Assembly (NCBI RefSeq): GCF_003184185.1
Contig: NZ_QHJG01000023.1
Coordinates: 13,593 to 77,592 of the forward strand
DNA length: 64,000 nucleotides
Direction of reading: 5' to 3'
Source: Legionella qingyii
Lineage (GTDB): Bacteria > Pseudomonadota > Gammaproteobacteria > Legionellales > Legionellaceae
Positions within the stretch are counted from its first letter, which is position 1. Every line of letters begins with the position of its first letter. The position numbers and the translations under genes were made by a program. The notes under the pieces are model-generated. The model was not told where the DNA came from. It made no database searches and saw nothing but the letters and a program-made list of their open reading frames with translations. This document shows, piece after piece, positions 33,677 through 43,195 of the stretch.

Positions 33677-35914
33677 CTAGCCACGATACTTTAAAAACTG
33701 TTCAAGCTCACTGGATGTCAGGGGTTTGCTGAAAAAAAATCCCTGTACTTCGTCACAATTTTGTTGTTTTAAAAAATCCAGTTGGTTTTGACTTTCTACT
33801 CCTTCAGCAATAACTTTAAAGTTAAAACTACGCGCCATAGAAATGATTGCTTCAATGATTACTTCATCACTACGTGAAGCAGATATATTTTGTATAAAAG
33901 ACTGATCGATTTTTAGGCAGTCAATATGAAGTTGTTTCAGATAATTGATACTGGAGTTTCCGGTTCCAAAATCATCTAATGCAATTTGAATGCCGAGTTG
34001 CTTGAGTTGATTGAGCGTTTTTACAATATCTCTGTGCGTTATAATCACGTTTTCGGAAATTTCAAATTCTATATATTGAGGATCAAGTAGATACTCTTTA
34101 AGTGTTTTTTCTACAAAATAAATAAAATTCGATTGTTGTAATTGACGGGTGGTAATATTAATCGCGACTCGCATATAAGGTAAGCCTTTTTTGTGCCAGG
34201 TTTTTATTTGTTGGCACGCTTCGCTGATAATCCACTCACCCATAGGTATAATTAAACCTGTTTCTTCTGCAAGAGGAATAAAATCCATCGGTAGCAATAA
34301 TCCTCTTTCGGGATGATTCCACCGAATTAAGGCTTCTACGGATAATAAATTTTCTTTATCAAGATTAAACTGCGGTTGATATAATAAAAAAAACTCTTGA
34401 TTTTTAAGGGCATTCCGTAAATCAGATTCGAGTTTAAAACATTGGTTAGAATACTCATGTAATTGGGTAGCATAAAAATAGTATTGATTTCCCCCTCGCT
34501 CTTTAGCCTGATACATCGCTAAATCGGCATTTTTTAACAAATCTCCAGGTGTTTCCCCATCTTTTGGGTAGATACATATTCCAACTGCAGGAGTAATTGT
34601 TATATCCCGATTTGCAATTTTGAATGGTTTTTTCATTGAATCTAAAATTTTGTTGGCAATTGTACTAGTATCCTCATTTTTAACTACATGACAAATCATG
34701 ACAAACTCATCACCACCAAGCCGAGCTAAAGTATCTTCTTTACGAATTAGAGAGGACCATCGTTGCCCAACCATACGCAATAATTGATCACCAACTTCAT
34801 GCGATAAACTGTCATTGATTAATTTAAATCGATCTAAATCAAAATACAGGATGGCAAATTTACACTCGTGTTTCTGTGCGTATTCAATACTGCCTAGTAT
34901 CCTTTGGATTAATAGCGCTCGATTAGGTAATTGGGTCAATGGATCATGCAGTGCTTGATATTTAAGTTGTTTCTCAAGATTTGCTTGTTCCGTTATATCG
35001 CGAAAACTCCATACACGACCAATGGTTTTCTTATTCAGCCGATGTGGAAGAGTATAGCATTCAAGTATTTTGCCGCTCTTAAAAGTCACAATACTCCTAC
35101 CAGCCTCATCAGTGTTTTTTCTTAGACGAACGACATCTGTTAAATACTCTCTGGGGGTAATGAGCTGATTCAGCATATAATACAAAAAGATGTTTCCATC
35201 ATCAGTTTCCAACATGGATTGAGGGATCTTCCACATGGAGATAAATTTTGAATTACAATCGATTAACTTGTTGTTTAAATCGATAACTAAAATTCCATCC
35301 GCGGATGATTCAAATGTGGATCTTAAGAGTGACAAGGATTGTTGTAAGGATTCGGTACGTTCCTTAACTGTCTGCTGCAATATTTTCTCATGATGTTTGG
35401 CATCATTGGCCAAAATCCATTTTCTTGTTAACGCGCAGGCAAGTTGCCTTACTGCAACTACATCAAAAGGCTTTTTCAAGATGAGATAATTATCTCCAAT
35501 GCCTAATTCTTTAACTGTTTCTTCCCAACTGTAATCAGAGTAAGCAGTACAAATCACTACTTGAATATCAGGATCTACCTCCCACATGTGCTTAATTGTT
35601 TCAATTCCGTCCCAACCAGGAGGCATTCTTATATCTACAAATGCAAGGGCATAATGTATCCCTCTTTCCAAGTTTTCCTTAATTTTTATAATTGCCTCTT
35701 GGCCTTGACTTGCTGTAGTAAAAATAAATTTAGGTAAAAAACACTCTATATCAGGATCGCCTGAGTCATTTAAAAATGGATCATCATCAAATAATTGTTT
35801 GTCTAAATGATTCAGTTCTGACTTTGTATTCGAAGCAGTCAAAACCTTGATAAAATCCTGATGTATCGAGGGATTATCATCAATAATCATAATATTTAGT
35901 GGTATATCACTCAT
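33677..35914 (-). CDS. Response regulator with PAS, GGDEF and EAL domains (c-di-GMP turnover)
   Basis: A 745-residue protein. REC domain at 6-160 with phospho-acceptor Asp94 (AFVDIRMPPGWDG), coiled coil, PAS (about 195-310), GGDEF domain with RLGGDEFVMI (Gly400-Phe404) and an RxxD I-site (R391-D394), then EAL domain with VEALIRWNHPERG (527-529), DDFGTG and KIDQSFI. Both catalytic signatures are intact, so it may make and break c-di-GMP. In L. pneumophila the homologous pair Lpl0329/Lpl0330 (Lpg0277/Lpg0278) is a kinase-controlled bifunctional enzyme. The start ATG overlaps the kinase stop by one base (TGATG), so the two are coupled. Confidence 0.93.
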   Translation of the reverse strand: MSDIPLNIMIIDDNPSIHQDFIKVLTASNTKSELNHLDKQLFDDDPFLNDSGDPDIECFLPKFIFTTASQGQEAIIKIKENLERGIHYALAFVDIRMPPGWDGIETIKHMWEVDPDIQVVICTAYSDYSWEETVKELGIGDNYLILKKPFDVVAVRQLACALTRKWILANDAKHHEKILQQTVKERTESLQQSLSLLRSTFESSADGILVIDLNNKLIDCNSKFISMWKIPQSMLETDDGNIFLYYMLNQLITPREYLTDVVRLRKNTDEAGRSIVTFKSGKILECYTLPHRLNKKTIGRVWSFRDITEQANLEKQLKYQALHDPLTQLPNRALLIQRILGSIEYAQKHECKFAILYFDLDRFKLINDSLSHEVGDQLLRMVGQRWSSLIRKEDTLARLGGDEFVMICHVVKNEDTSTIANKILDSMKKPFKIANRDITITPAVGICIYPKDGETPGDLLKNADLAMYQAKERGGNQYYFYATQLHEYSNQCFKLESDLRNALKNQEFFLLYQPQFNLDKENLLSVEALIRWNHPERGLLLPMDFIPLAEETGLIIPMGEWIISEACQQIKTWHKKGLPYMRVAINITTRQLQQSNFIYFVEKTLKEYLLDPQYIEFEISENVIITHRDIVKTLNQLKQLGIQIALDDFGTGNSSINYLKQLHIDCLKIDQSFIQNISASRSDEVIIEAIISMARSFNFKVIAEGVESQNQLDFLKQQNCDEVQGFFFSKPLTSSELEQFLKYRG

Positions 35915-37335
35915 CAGGTTCCCCCTAATTTATCTAATCTGTCGATAATCGGTAAAGTCAATGTAAATTGAGCACCACAACCTTCACCCTTGCTATCAGC
36001 CAAAAGAGATCCACCCATTTCACGGGCTGATAGGGCAGAACTGTGTAAACCAAAGCCATGGCCATTTTTTTTTGTAGTAAAACCAAAAGCAAAGATACGT
36101 TGCAAATTATCCGCATTTATTCCAACTCCAGTATCTTCGACAATGACTTGTACTGAATTTTTCTCTGATTTTTGTACTATTAGTTTGATTTCTTTAATGT
36201 GAATAGCAGTGTTTTCTAGTAAAGATTCTTTGGCATTTTGAATTAAATTGATCAATATTTGCAGTAACTTGGATTTATCTGCGATGACTAATGGTGCTGA
36301 CTGAAACTCTTTAATTATCTTAATATTACTATTTTTTGAGGTACTCATAGTGATGTTTATGGCGGTATCAATCAATTCTGGAAGATAGACTTTTTCATTT
36401 ACACTCGATAAACCACTAATCGATTTTTGCGTATCTACGATTTGATTAATATGCTGTAAATCATTCTGAAGATTATTCACTTCAATATTATTTTTTTTAT
36501 TTTCTTCCAAAATAATTTTGGCAAGGGTTAATAGATATTTGGGAATAATTTTACCTTTGGGATCATGGGATAAATAATCAGATAAATCGTGTTGATTTTC
36601 CTCCATCATCTCCATAATTTTTAATAATTTTTTATCATAATCTTGTTGGAAACTATTTTTTAATAATGTGATGGAAACATTGGAGCTATTTAAAATATTT
36701 CCAATGTTGTGCAAAATAGTCGTTGCTACCTCTGCCATTCCCGCACGACGAGCGGTAGTTGATATTTTTTGATTTAATTCTTTGATTTTTTCTTCGGCAA
36801 TTTTGCTTTTATGAATATCAATAACAATGCCAGCAAGCTGCTTATTTCCCTTTTGGCATTGGCCAATCGCTCTGTACCAGTGGTAATTTCCATTAGGATT
36901 TCTTACACGTATTTCACACTCATAATCAATTTTATCGTTTAAAGCACTCTCTATTTTTTGGACAAACTCAAACCGATCTTGCTCATGAACTAACTCTAGA
37001 AATTCTTGCGGCGAAGGAGGTTTATTGATCGGATTTAAATGAAAGAGATTGAATAACTCATTGGACCAGATGGTGTGCCCTGTGTTGCCGTCAAAAGACC
37101 AATATCCTAATCCTGCAATGTGTTGGGCAAACTCAAGCTTTTCATTCAAACTCATCATTTCACGAGAAGAAATTTTCATCGAACGTTCATGTAAATAACG
37201 CTCTTGATCTGCTTCGATATACGTATTATTGATGCGCTGGATAAAAATTTCCCATTGCTCATCAGTTTCTGGTTTTTTATTTAGACCAATGTTTGAGTGT
37301 TCGAGTTGTCGTTTTAATAATTTATGAATTTCCAT
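35914..37335 (-). CDS. PAS-containing sensor histidine kinase (atypical H-box)
   Basis: A 473-residue soluble kinase: N-terminal coiled part, PAS domain (about 68-178, GYWSFDGNTGHTIWSNEL), H-box RRAGMAEVATTILHNIGN with probable His209, and an ATPase domain with NLIQNAKESL, DTGVGINADNLQRIF and GHGFGLHSSA. No membrane helices. The H-box lacks the usual SHExRTP motif, as in the atypical Lpl0330-type kinase of L. pneumophila, which controls its neighbouring GGDEF-EAL protein. It lies between the FIST gene (25-base gap) and the response regulator. Confidence 0.92.
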   Translation of the reverse strand: MEIHKLLKRQLEHSNIGLNKKPETDEQWEIFIQRINNTYIEADQERYLHERSMKISSREMMSLNEKLEFAQHIAGLGYWSFDGNTGHTIWSNELFNLFHLNPINKPPSPQEFLELVHEQDRFEFVQKIESALNDKIDYECEIRVRNPNGNYHWYRAIGQCQKGNKQLAGIVIDIHKSKIAEEKIKELNQKISTTARRAGMAEVATTILHNIGNILNSSNVSITLLKNSFQQDYDKKLLKIMEMMEENQHDLSDYLSHDPKGKIIPKYLLTLAKIILEENKKNNIEVNNLQNDLQHINQIVDTQKSISGLSSVNEKVYLPELIDTAINITMSTSKNSNIKIIKEFQSAPLVIADKSKLLQILINLIQNAKESLLENTAIHIKEIKLIVQKSEKNSVQVIVEDTGVGINADNLQRIFAFGFTTKKNGHGFGLHSSALSAREMGGSLLADSKGEGCGAQFTLTLPIIDRLDKLGGT

Positions 37336-37360
37336 ATTGTCTTAGTTTAACCTTATGTTT

Positions 37361-38521
37361 TCATGTCTCATAAATCGTTGTAATTGTCATGGTTTGGTTA
37401 TGTAATTCACAATTCCCCACTGAAAAAGGCGATAATTCTCCATATGAATAAAAACCCACTTGAGTTGAGCCTTTTGGCAGAGCAGACATAGTAGATTCAA
37501 TTTCTTCTTCTGTTCGTTCGCCCAAAAGTAGTCTCCTGCCTACACAACTGATATCAATAGCCAAAACAGGTCCTAATTTTTCCAGGTTATCATTGAGCAT
37601 CAATTTATTTGCGAGCAGACCTGCTTCATGAGCACTATCAATTAATCGATCAAAATTTGCTCTCATTAATTGCGCATGCCATCCCATTGGAATATCTCCT
37701 GCAAATGTCAGGGATTGTTCTTTCTCATTAATAGCAAGAATAGTACGAACCAATTGGGTCTCATCATGTATCTGAGGATTATTAATAGCCAATGGATAAA
37801 GTAATCCTGAAGAAGGTAATTCAGAGGCTTTTTCACCTAAATATTCTTTATAAAGTTGTAAAGCCGGTTGATAATCAAGCTCATATAAAATATTGGATTC
37901 CGAGCGGGTAATTCGACGAACTGGACCAAAAATATCCCATCCTCCCATAGAAGCATGGCCAATATGAATATCAGAACCATAAAAACCTACCGCAACGGCA
38001 TAATGATCAAGAATTTTATTATTTAAAATAGCCCAAGTTTTTCCGAATTGGCTGCCATCACCTGCTAATCCACCTGTAATAATGATATTTTGGTTGGCCT
38101 TGACCGTATTTAATCCTTGCACGAGTTCCGAACCATTTACATTAAGTCCGTCAGATAAAATAAAAATACTGTGTAGATCGTCTGCTTTTAATTGTTCGGC
38201 AATTACCTTGCCAGCATTTTCTGAGTCTTTGCTGTTATTTACCTCAGCTTTTGCAATTTTTAATGATGTTTTAGCAAATTTGATTACAGCAACTGTAATA
38301 CTACGGTCAAAAAGATTATTGCCAAAAATTTCTCCAGCAGTGGAGCAACCGATGATGTTTGAGTTGGAATAAAAGTTAGCCAATTGTATTATTGGATCTT
38401 GAAAATCCTTGAACTCTGGTGCTGCAAAAATTAGAACTAATGTGTTCTCTGAGTCAAGATCAGGAAATTCTTTCAAACTCCATCCTTTATTTTTAAGGAA
38501 TTGAAAGGTCTTTATTTCCAT
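37361..38521 (-). CDS. FIST-domain sensory protein
   Basis: A 386-residue protein with FIST_N (about 25-220: LVLIFAAPEFKD, NIIGCSTAGEIFG, IFILSDGLNVNG, TGGLAGDGSQFGKT) and FIST_C (about 225-370: LYPLAINNPQ, EAGLLANKLM, STQVGFYSYGELSPF). FIST domains are predicted small-ligand sensors found next to two-component and c-di-GMP proteins; ligands may be amino acids. It is the first gene of a three-gene operon with the kinase and GGDEF-EAL regulator, as in L. pneumophila, and so likely feeds a signal to the kinase. Confidence 0.9.
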   Translation of the reverse strand: MEIKTFQFLKNKGWSLKEFPDLDSENTLVLIFAAPEFKDFQDPIIQLANFYSNSNIIGCSTAGEIFGNNLFDRSITVAVIKFAKTSLKIAKAEVNNSKDSENAGKVIAEQLKADDLHSIFILSDGLNVNGSELVQGLNTVKANQNIIITGGLAGDGSQFGKTWAILNNKILDHYAVAVGFYGSDIHIGHASMGGWDIFGPVRRITRSESNILYELDYQPALQLYKEYLGEKASELPSSGLLYPLAINNPQIHDETQLVRTILAINEKEQSLTFAGDIPMGWHAQLMRANFDRLIDSAHEAGLLANKLMLNDNLEKLGPVLAIDISCVGRRLLLGERTEEEIESTMSALPKGSTQVGFYSYGELSPFSVGNCELHNQTMTITTIYET

Positions 38522-38665
38522 ATATCTCTCCTGTGTAACTCATTTAAGTTTGATGCTGAAAAAAATGATTTTTTATTAGTATAGTGTTAATTTTTGGTAT
38601 TTACTTGGGCAATTAATTTATTTTGCGGTCAAAAGCAAGGCTAATCCTTTTTAATCTAGATTTTT

Positions 38666-38694
38666 TTGCTACCCAAACGAAAATTCGTTATGAT
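38666..38694 (+). promoter_or_regulatory. Probable promoter and operator of the mdt-type efflux operon
   Basis: A -10-like TATGAT (38689-38694) and a TTGCTA -35-like box (38667-38672) with a 16-base spacer. Between them lies a dyad AACGAA-AA-TTCGTT (38676-38689), as expected for a repressor site that blocks the promoter. It is 36 bases upstream of the adaptor gene. No regulator gene is adjacent. Confidence 0.5.
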
Positions 38695-38729
38695 AAATTT
38701 CAATATTTTTCTTAAGGGACCTAGTTTTT

Positions 38730-39968
38730 ATGGAAGGAGAAAAATCACCAGCCAAGAATAAAAAAATGGTGATTTCTGATCGTTGGCGAGAACATTTCCC
38801 TGCAGAAAATTCGTTAGGCGTAATCATAATTTTAGTTACTCTAGTCGCTGTATTATGGTTCTATATCTCCAATAAGAAAACGCATAATGTGAGTCCTAAA
38901 CCTATCCCCGTTGTTGCGGGTATTTCTACAACTCGTGATGTACCTATTTATGTTGCGGCACTGGGCACAGTAACTCCGGTGTATACCGTTACAGTGCAAA
39001 CTCAAATAAATGGTTTGTTAATGAATGTTCTGTTCAAGGAAGGGCAATTGGTTAAAAAAGGTCAGTTACTGGCACAAATTGATAAGCGTCCTTATGAAGC
39101 ATTACTTACTCAATATGAAGGGGATCTAAAACGGGATTCAGCTCTGTTAGCGAATGCAAAGATTGATTTAAACCGTTATCAAAAGCTATGGAAAGAAGAT
39201 TCTATTTCCCAACAAACCTTAGCAACGCAGCAATCACTTGTAGAACAATATGAAGGTAATGTTAAAGCTGATCTGGGTCTCATTCAGAGTACCAAAGTCA
39301 ATCTTATTTATTGTAATATTATTTCGCCTATTGATGGACGAATTGGTTTGCGTTTGGTTGATCCAGGCAATTTTGTGCAAACCTCAAACACCCAAGGTAT
39401 TGCAGTGATTACTACCCATGATCCCATTACTGTAATTTTCCCTGTAGCAGAGGATTATGTGCCGCTTATTGCACCGCAAGCTTATGCTGGTAAAGAGATG
39501 GAAGTGAACGTTTATGATCGACAACAAGACCATTTACTTGCAAAAGGAACATTACTCGCTTTAGATAACCAAATTAGTACTTCTACAGGAACCGTAAAAC
39601 TCAGAGCAATCTTTAATAATAAAAAGAACAAATTATTTCCCAATCAATTTGTGAATGTGAAGATATTAGTTGAAACATTGCACCAGGCAACGGTTGTGCC
39701 AACAGCTGCTCTACAGCATACAACAACAGAAGATTTTATTTACGTTCTTAATGAAGATAATACAGTAAAAATTCAAACGGTAGTTATGGGACCCGCCAGC
39801 GGTGATGATACCGTAATCAAAAGAGGTTTATTACCCGGGCAAAAAGTAGTAGTAAACGGTGCTGATAAATTAATGAATGGTTCCAAAGTACTTGTCCAAA
39901 ATGAGCACGCATCGAGTGTTCCAGTCCAAAAAAGCCAAAAAGGCTTAAAGGTGAACAGTTTCACATGA
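38730..39968 (+). CDS. mdtA: RND efflux periplasmic adaptor, MdtA type
   Basis: A 412-residue membrane-fusion protein: N-terminal membrane anchor (LGVIIILVTLVAVLWFYI), lipoyl halves (VQTQINGLLMNVLFKEGQLVKKGQLLAQID, then VNLIYCNIISPIDGRIGLRLVDPGNFVQ), a helical hairpin between, and a beta-barrel/membrane-proximal part (LLPGQKVVVNGADKL). It joins the inner-membrane pump to the outer-membrane channel. A ribosome site AAGGGA precedes the ATG. Its stop overlaps the next start by four bases (ATGA), giving a tight operon. Confidence 0.93.
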   Translation: MEGEKSPAKNKKMVISDRWREHFPAENSLGVIIILVTLVAVLWFYISNKKTHNVSPKPIPVVAGISTTRDVPIYVAALGTVTPVYTVTVQTQINGLLMNVLFKEGQLVKKGQLLAQIDKRPYEALLTQYEGDLKRDSALLANAKIDLNRYQKLWKEDSISQQTLATQQSLVEQYEGNVKADLGLIQSTKVNLIYCNIISPIDGRIGLRLVDPGNFVQTSNTQGIAVITTHDPITVIFPVAEDYVPLIAPQAYAGKEMEVNVYDRQQDHLLAKGTLLALDNQISTSTGTVKLRAIFNNKKNKLFPNQFVNVKILVETLHQATVVPTAALQHTTTEDFIYVLNEDNTVKIQTVVMGPASGDDTVIKRGLLPGQKVVVNGADKLMNGSKVLVQNEHASSVPVQKSQKGLKVNSFT

Positions 39969-42900
39969 GTATTTCAGGTCCATTTATCGCAAGAGCCATA
40001 GCTACTTCGTTATTGATGTTTGCGATTTTTCTGAGTGGGGTCCTTTCCTACAGGCTATTACCTGTTTCAGCGCTGCCAGATGTGGAATATCCCACAATTC
40101 AAGTATCAACTTTTTATCCTGGAGCAAGTCCGGATGTAATGAGTACTACAGTTACGGCTCCACTTGAACGTCAATTTGGACAAATGCCGGGTTTGGATCA
40201 AATGACTTCAAACAGCTCAAGTGGTTCATCCATTATTACCTTGCAATTTAATTTGGATATGAGTTTGGATGTGGCAGAGCAACAAGTTCAACAAGCAATT
40301 AACGCTGCAAGTAATTATTTGCCAATTAATCTTCCCAATCCTCCTGTCTACAGTAAAGTCAATCCAGCAGATACACCAATTCTAACATTGGCTTTGACTA
40401 CAAGTACATTGCCTTTAACTCAAGTAGAGGATTATGCAGAGACACGTCTTGTTCCGAAAATCTCTCAATTATCGGGTGTTGGCTTGGTAAGTATCGGCGG
40501 TGGACATCGACCTGCAGTACGTATTCAGGCTAATCCTAATGCATTATCTGCATATGGATTAACTATGGAAGACGTACGTTCCATCGTTATGGCTTCAAAT
40601 GTGAATGCTGCTAAAGGAAATTTTGATGGCCCACGCCTGGCTTATACGATTAATTCAAATGATCAGCTCTTGTCTGCTGCAGATTATCGTCCATTAATTG
40701 TTTCATATCAGAATGGAGCTCCAGTGCGTTTATCTGATGTGGCCCATGTCATTGATGGAGCAGAAAATACGATGCAAGCAGCGTGGATGGATTCAGAGCC
40801 AGCGATTATTCTCAATATCCAACGTCAACCTGGAGCGAATGTTATTGAGGTAGCAGAGCGAGTTAAAAACTTATTGAAGCAAATGGAATTGGCAATTCCT
40901 GCAGGAATGCATATCAAAGTACTTACAGATCGTACGATTAGTATTCGTTCTTCTGTAGAAAATGTCCAATTTGAATTACTTTTGTCAGTAGCATTAGTCG
41001 TAATGGTGATTTTTCTATTTTTACGTAAATTATCCGCAACAATAATTCCTAGTATTTCAGTACCATTGGCACTTGTAGGCACATTAGGCCTAATGTATTT
41101 GCTCGGGTTTAGCCTTAATAATCTTACGTTGATGGGATTAACTATTGCTGCAGGTTTTGTGGTTGATGATGCGATCGTGATGATTGAAAACATCATGCGC
41201 TATATCGAGATGGGTGAAAAACCTTTGGAAGCCGCTCACAAAGGAGCCGCTCAAATTGGATTTACTATTGTTTCTTTGTCTATTTCTCTTATTGCAGTAT
41301 TGATTCCTTTATTGTTTATGGGGGATATAGTCGGTCGATTATTTCGTGAATTTGCATTGACCATAACCATAACCATAGCCATTTCTGCATTCGTTTCGTT
41401 AACGCTAACGCCCATGCTTTGTTCTCGGCTTCTAAAGCCGCAAAGTGAACGTGAAGTGACTGATTTAGAGCGTTTTCTGGAGCGTCAATTAGATTATCTT
41501 ATTGAGCGATATAAGAACTCCCTGCATTGGGTTCTTTCCCGACAACCTTTTATATTACTGATTTTCTTGATTACCGTATTAATCACAGGCCTTTTATTAT
41601 ATCTCATTCCTAAAGGTTTTTTCCCCATCCAGGATACTGGAATTATTCAAGGAATATCAGTAGCTTCTGAATCGGTTTCGTTTAAAGAAATGGCTAATCG
41701 ACAGCAAGCTTTAGTACGTGCAGTACTTTCTGATCCCGCCGTTGACAATGTATCGTCATTTATCGGTATTGATGGTACGAATATAACACTCAATAGCGGG
41801 CGTATTTTGATCAACTTAAAACCTTTGGAACAACGTTCTGGTGTTATCGAGGTGATGAATCGTTTGCAATCCAAAATCAATCAGGTTGCTGGGGCTTCTT
41901 TATACATGCAACCTGTACAAGATTTAACGATTGATACATTAACCAGTCGCACACAATATCAATACAGCATTAGTGCTCCTGATCGGGAGGAGGTTACTAA
42001 ATGGTCGCAGCTCATGTTAGAGAAAATGCGCCAATTATCCATTTTGAAAGACGTTAATACTGATCAACAAAATATGGGTTTGGTTACCTCAGTGGATATT
42101 GATCGCGATACAGCATACCGATTGGGTATTACCATGCAGATGATTGATGATACTTTATATGATTCGTTCGGTCAGCGGCAAATATCCATTATGTTTACGC
42201 AACGAAACCAATACCGAGTTGTATTGGAAGTATTGCCTCCATTGCAAAGAGAATCGATTGCTTTTGACAATATTTATATTAATTCCTCTGTAATTAATTC
42301 TTCTACAAATTCTTCAATGAATTCTTCGGGAACAAATAATAATGGGATAAATTACTTGTCGAGTAATTCATTGACAGGCAATTCACAAACCCTTAATTCT
42401 TCATCCGGGATGATCTCAAGCGGTTCTGTACCCATTAAAACGTTTTCTCGTTTGAAGCAGTCGGTTGGCCCCTTGGTTATCACTCATAAGGATCAATTTC
42501 CCTCTGCTACGCTTTCGTTCAATCTTGCAAATAATGCATCCTTAGGTGATGCAGTGACTCAGATTGAAGCCGTGAAAAATAGTCTCGATATGCCTTTCAA
42601 TATAGAAGCTGGTTTTCAAGGAACAACAGAAAATTTTCAAAAATCACTCGCTAATGAAGGGTGGTTGGTTGTTGCTGCAGTGGTTGTTGTTTACATCATC
42701 TTAGGTGTGCTTTATGAAAGTTATATACATCCGCTTACTATTTTATCTACCTTACCCTCAGCCTCAATGGGGGCATTGTTTGCATTGTATATAACAAAGA
42801 ATGAACTGAGTATCATTGCTTTAATTGCGATTATTTTATTGATTGGCATTGTATTAAAAAATGCCATTATGATGATCGATTTTGCTCTTGAACAAGAGCG

Positions 42901-43195
42901 TGAATACAAACTCAAGCCTCAAAATGCAATTTATGAAGCTGCTTTATTACGTTTTAGGCCGATTTTGATGACTACTATGGCCTCCATGCTTGGTGCAATT
43001 CCTTTGGCATTCAGTAATGGTATCGGTGGTGAATTACGACGTCCATTAGGTATTGCGATTATTGGGGGACTGATCGTGAGTCAGTTGGTGACTTTATATA
43101 CGACCCCTATTATTTATCTGACCTTTGATCGTATATCGCGTAAGATAATGAATTATGGCAAGCGCAATTCAGGTGCTGTGGAGACTGGATTGTGA
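39965..43195 (+). CDS. mdtB: RND efflux pump subunit, MdtB type, with a Ser/Asn-rich insertion
   Basis: A 1076-residue inner-membrane pump with 12 helices and two large periplasmic loops. TM4 carries the proton-relay pair in AAGFVVDDAIVMIENI. The start ISGPFIARAIATSLLMFAIFLSG and the ending TLYTTPIIYLTFDRI are family-typical. Compared with MdtB (about 1040 residues), it is longer because of a low-complexity insertion (about 42278-42435) of Asn and Ser repeats in the second periplasmic loop. MdtB and MdtC form a heterotrimer; this gene overlaps the next by four bases. Confidence 0.93.
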   Translation: MSISGPFIARAIATSLLMFAIFLSGVLSYRLLPVSALPDVEYPTIQVSTFYPGASPDVMSTTVTAPLERQFGQMPGLDQMTSNSSSGSSIITLQFNLDMSLDVAEQQVQQAINAASNYLPINLPNPPVYSKVNPADTPILTLALTTSTLPLTQVEDYAETRLVPKISQLSGVGLVSIGGGHRPAVRIQANPNALSAYGLTMEDVRSIVMASNVNAAKGNFDGPRLAYTINSNDQLLSAADYRPLIVSYQNGAPVRLSDVAHVIDGAENTMQAAWMDSEPAIILNIQRQPGANVIEVAERVKNLLKQMELAIPAGMHIKVLTDRTISIRSSVENVQFELLLSVALVVMVIFLFLRKLSATIIPSISVPLALVGTLGLMYLLGFSLNNLTLMGLTIAAGFVVDDAIVMIENIMRYIEMGEKPLEAAHKGAAQIGFTIVSLSISLIAVLIPLLFMGDIVGRLFREFALTITITIAISAFVSLTLTPMLCSRLLKPQSEREVTDLERFLERQLDYLIERYKNSLHWVLSRQPFILLIFLITVLITGLLLYLIPKGFFPIQDTGIIQGISVASESVSFKEMANRQQALVRAVLSDPAVDNVSSFIGIDGTNITLNSGRILINLKPLEQRSGVIEVMNRLQSKINQVAGASLYMQPVQDLTIDTLTSRTQYQYSISAPDREEVTKWSQLMLEKMRQLSILKDVNTDQQNMGLVTSVDIDRDTAYRLGITMQMIDDTLYDSFGQRQISIMFTQRNQYRVVLEVLPPLQRESIAFDNIYINSSVINSSTNSSMNSSGTNNNGINYLSSNSLTGNSQTLNSSSGMISSGSVPIKTFSRLKQSVGPLVITHKDQFPSATLSFNLANNASLGDAVTQIEAVKNSLDMPFNIEAGFQGTTENFQKSLANEGWLVVAAVVVVYIILGVLYESYIHPLTILSTLPSASMGALFALYITKNELSIIALIAIILLIGIVLKNAIMMIDFALEQEREYKLKPQNAIYEAALLRFRPILMTTMASMLGAIPLAFSNGIGGELRRPLGIAIIGGLIVSQLVTLYTTPIIYLTFDRISRKIMNYGKRNSGAVETGL

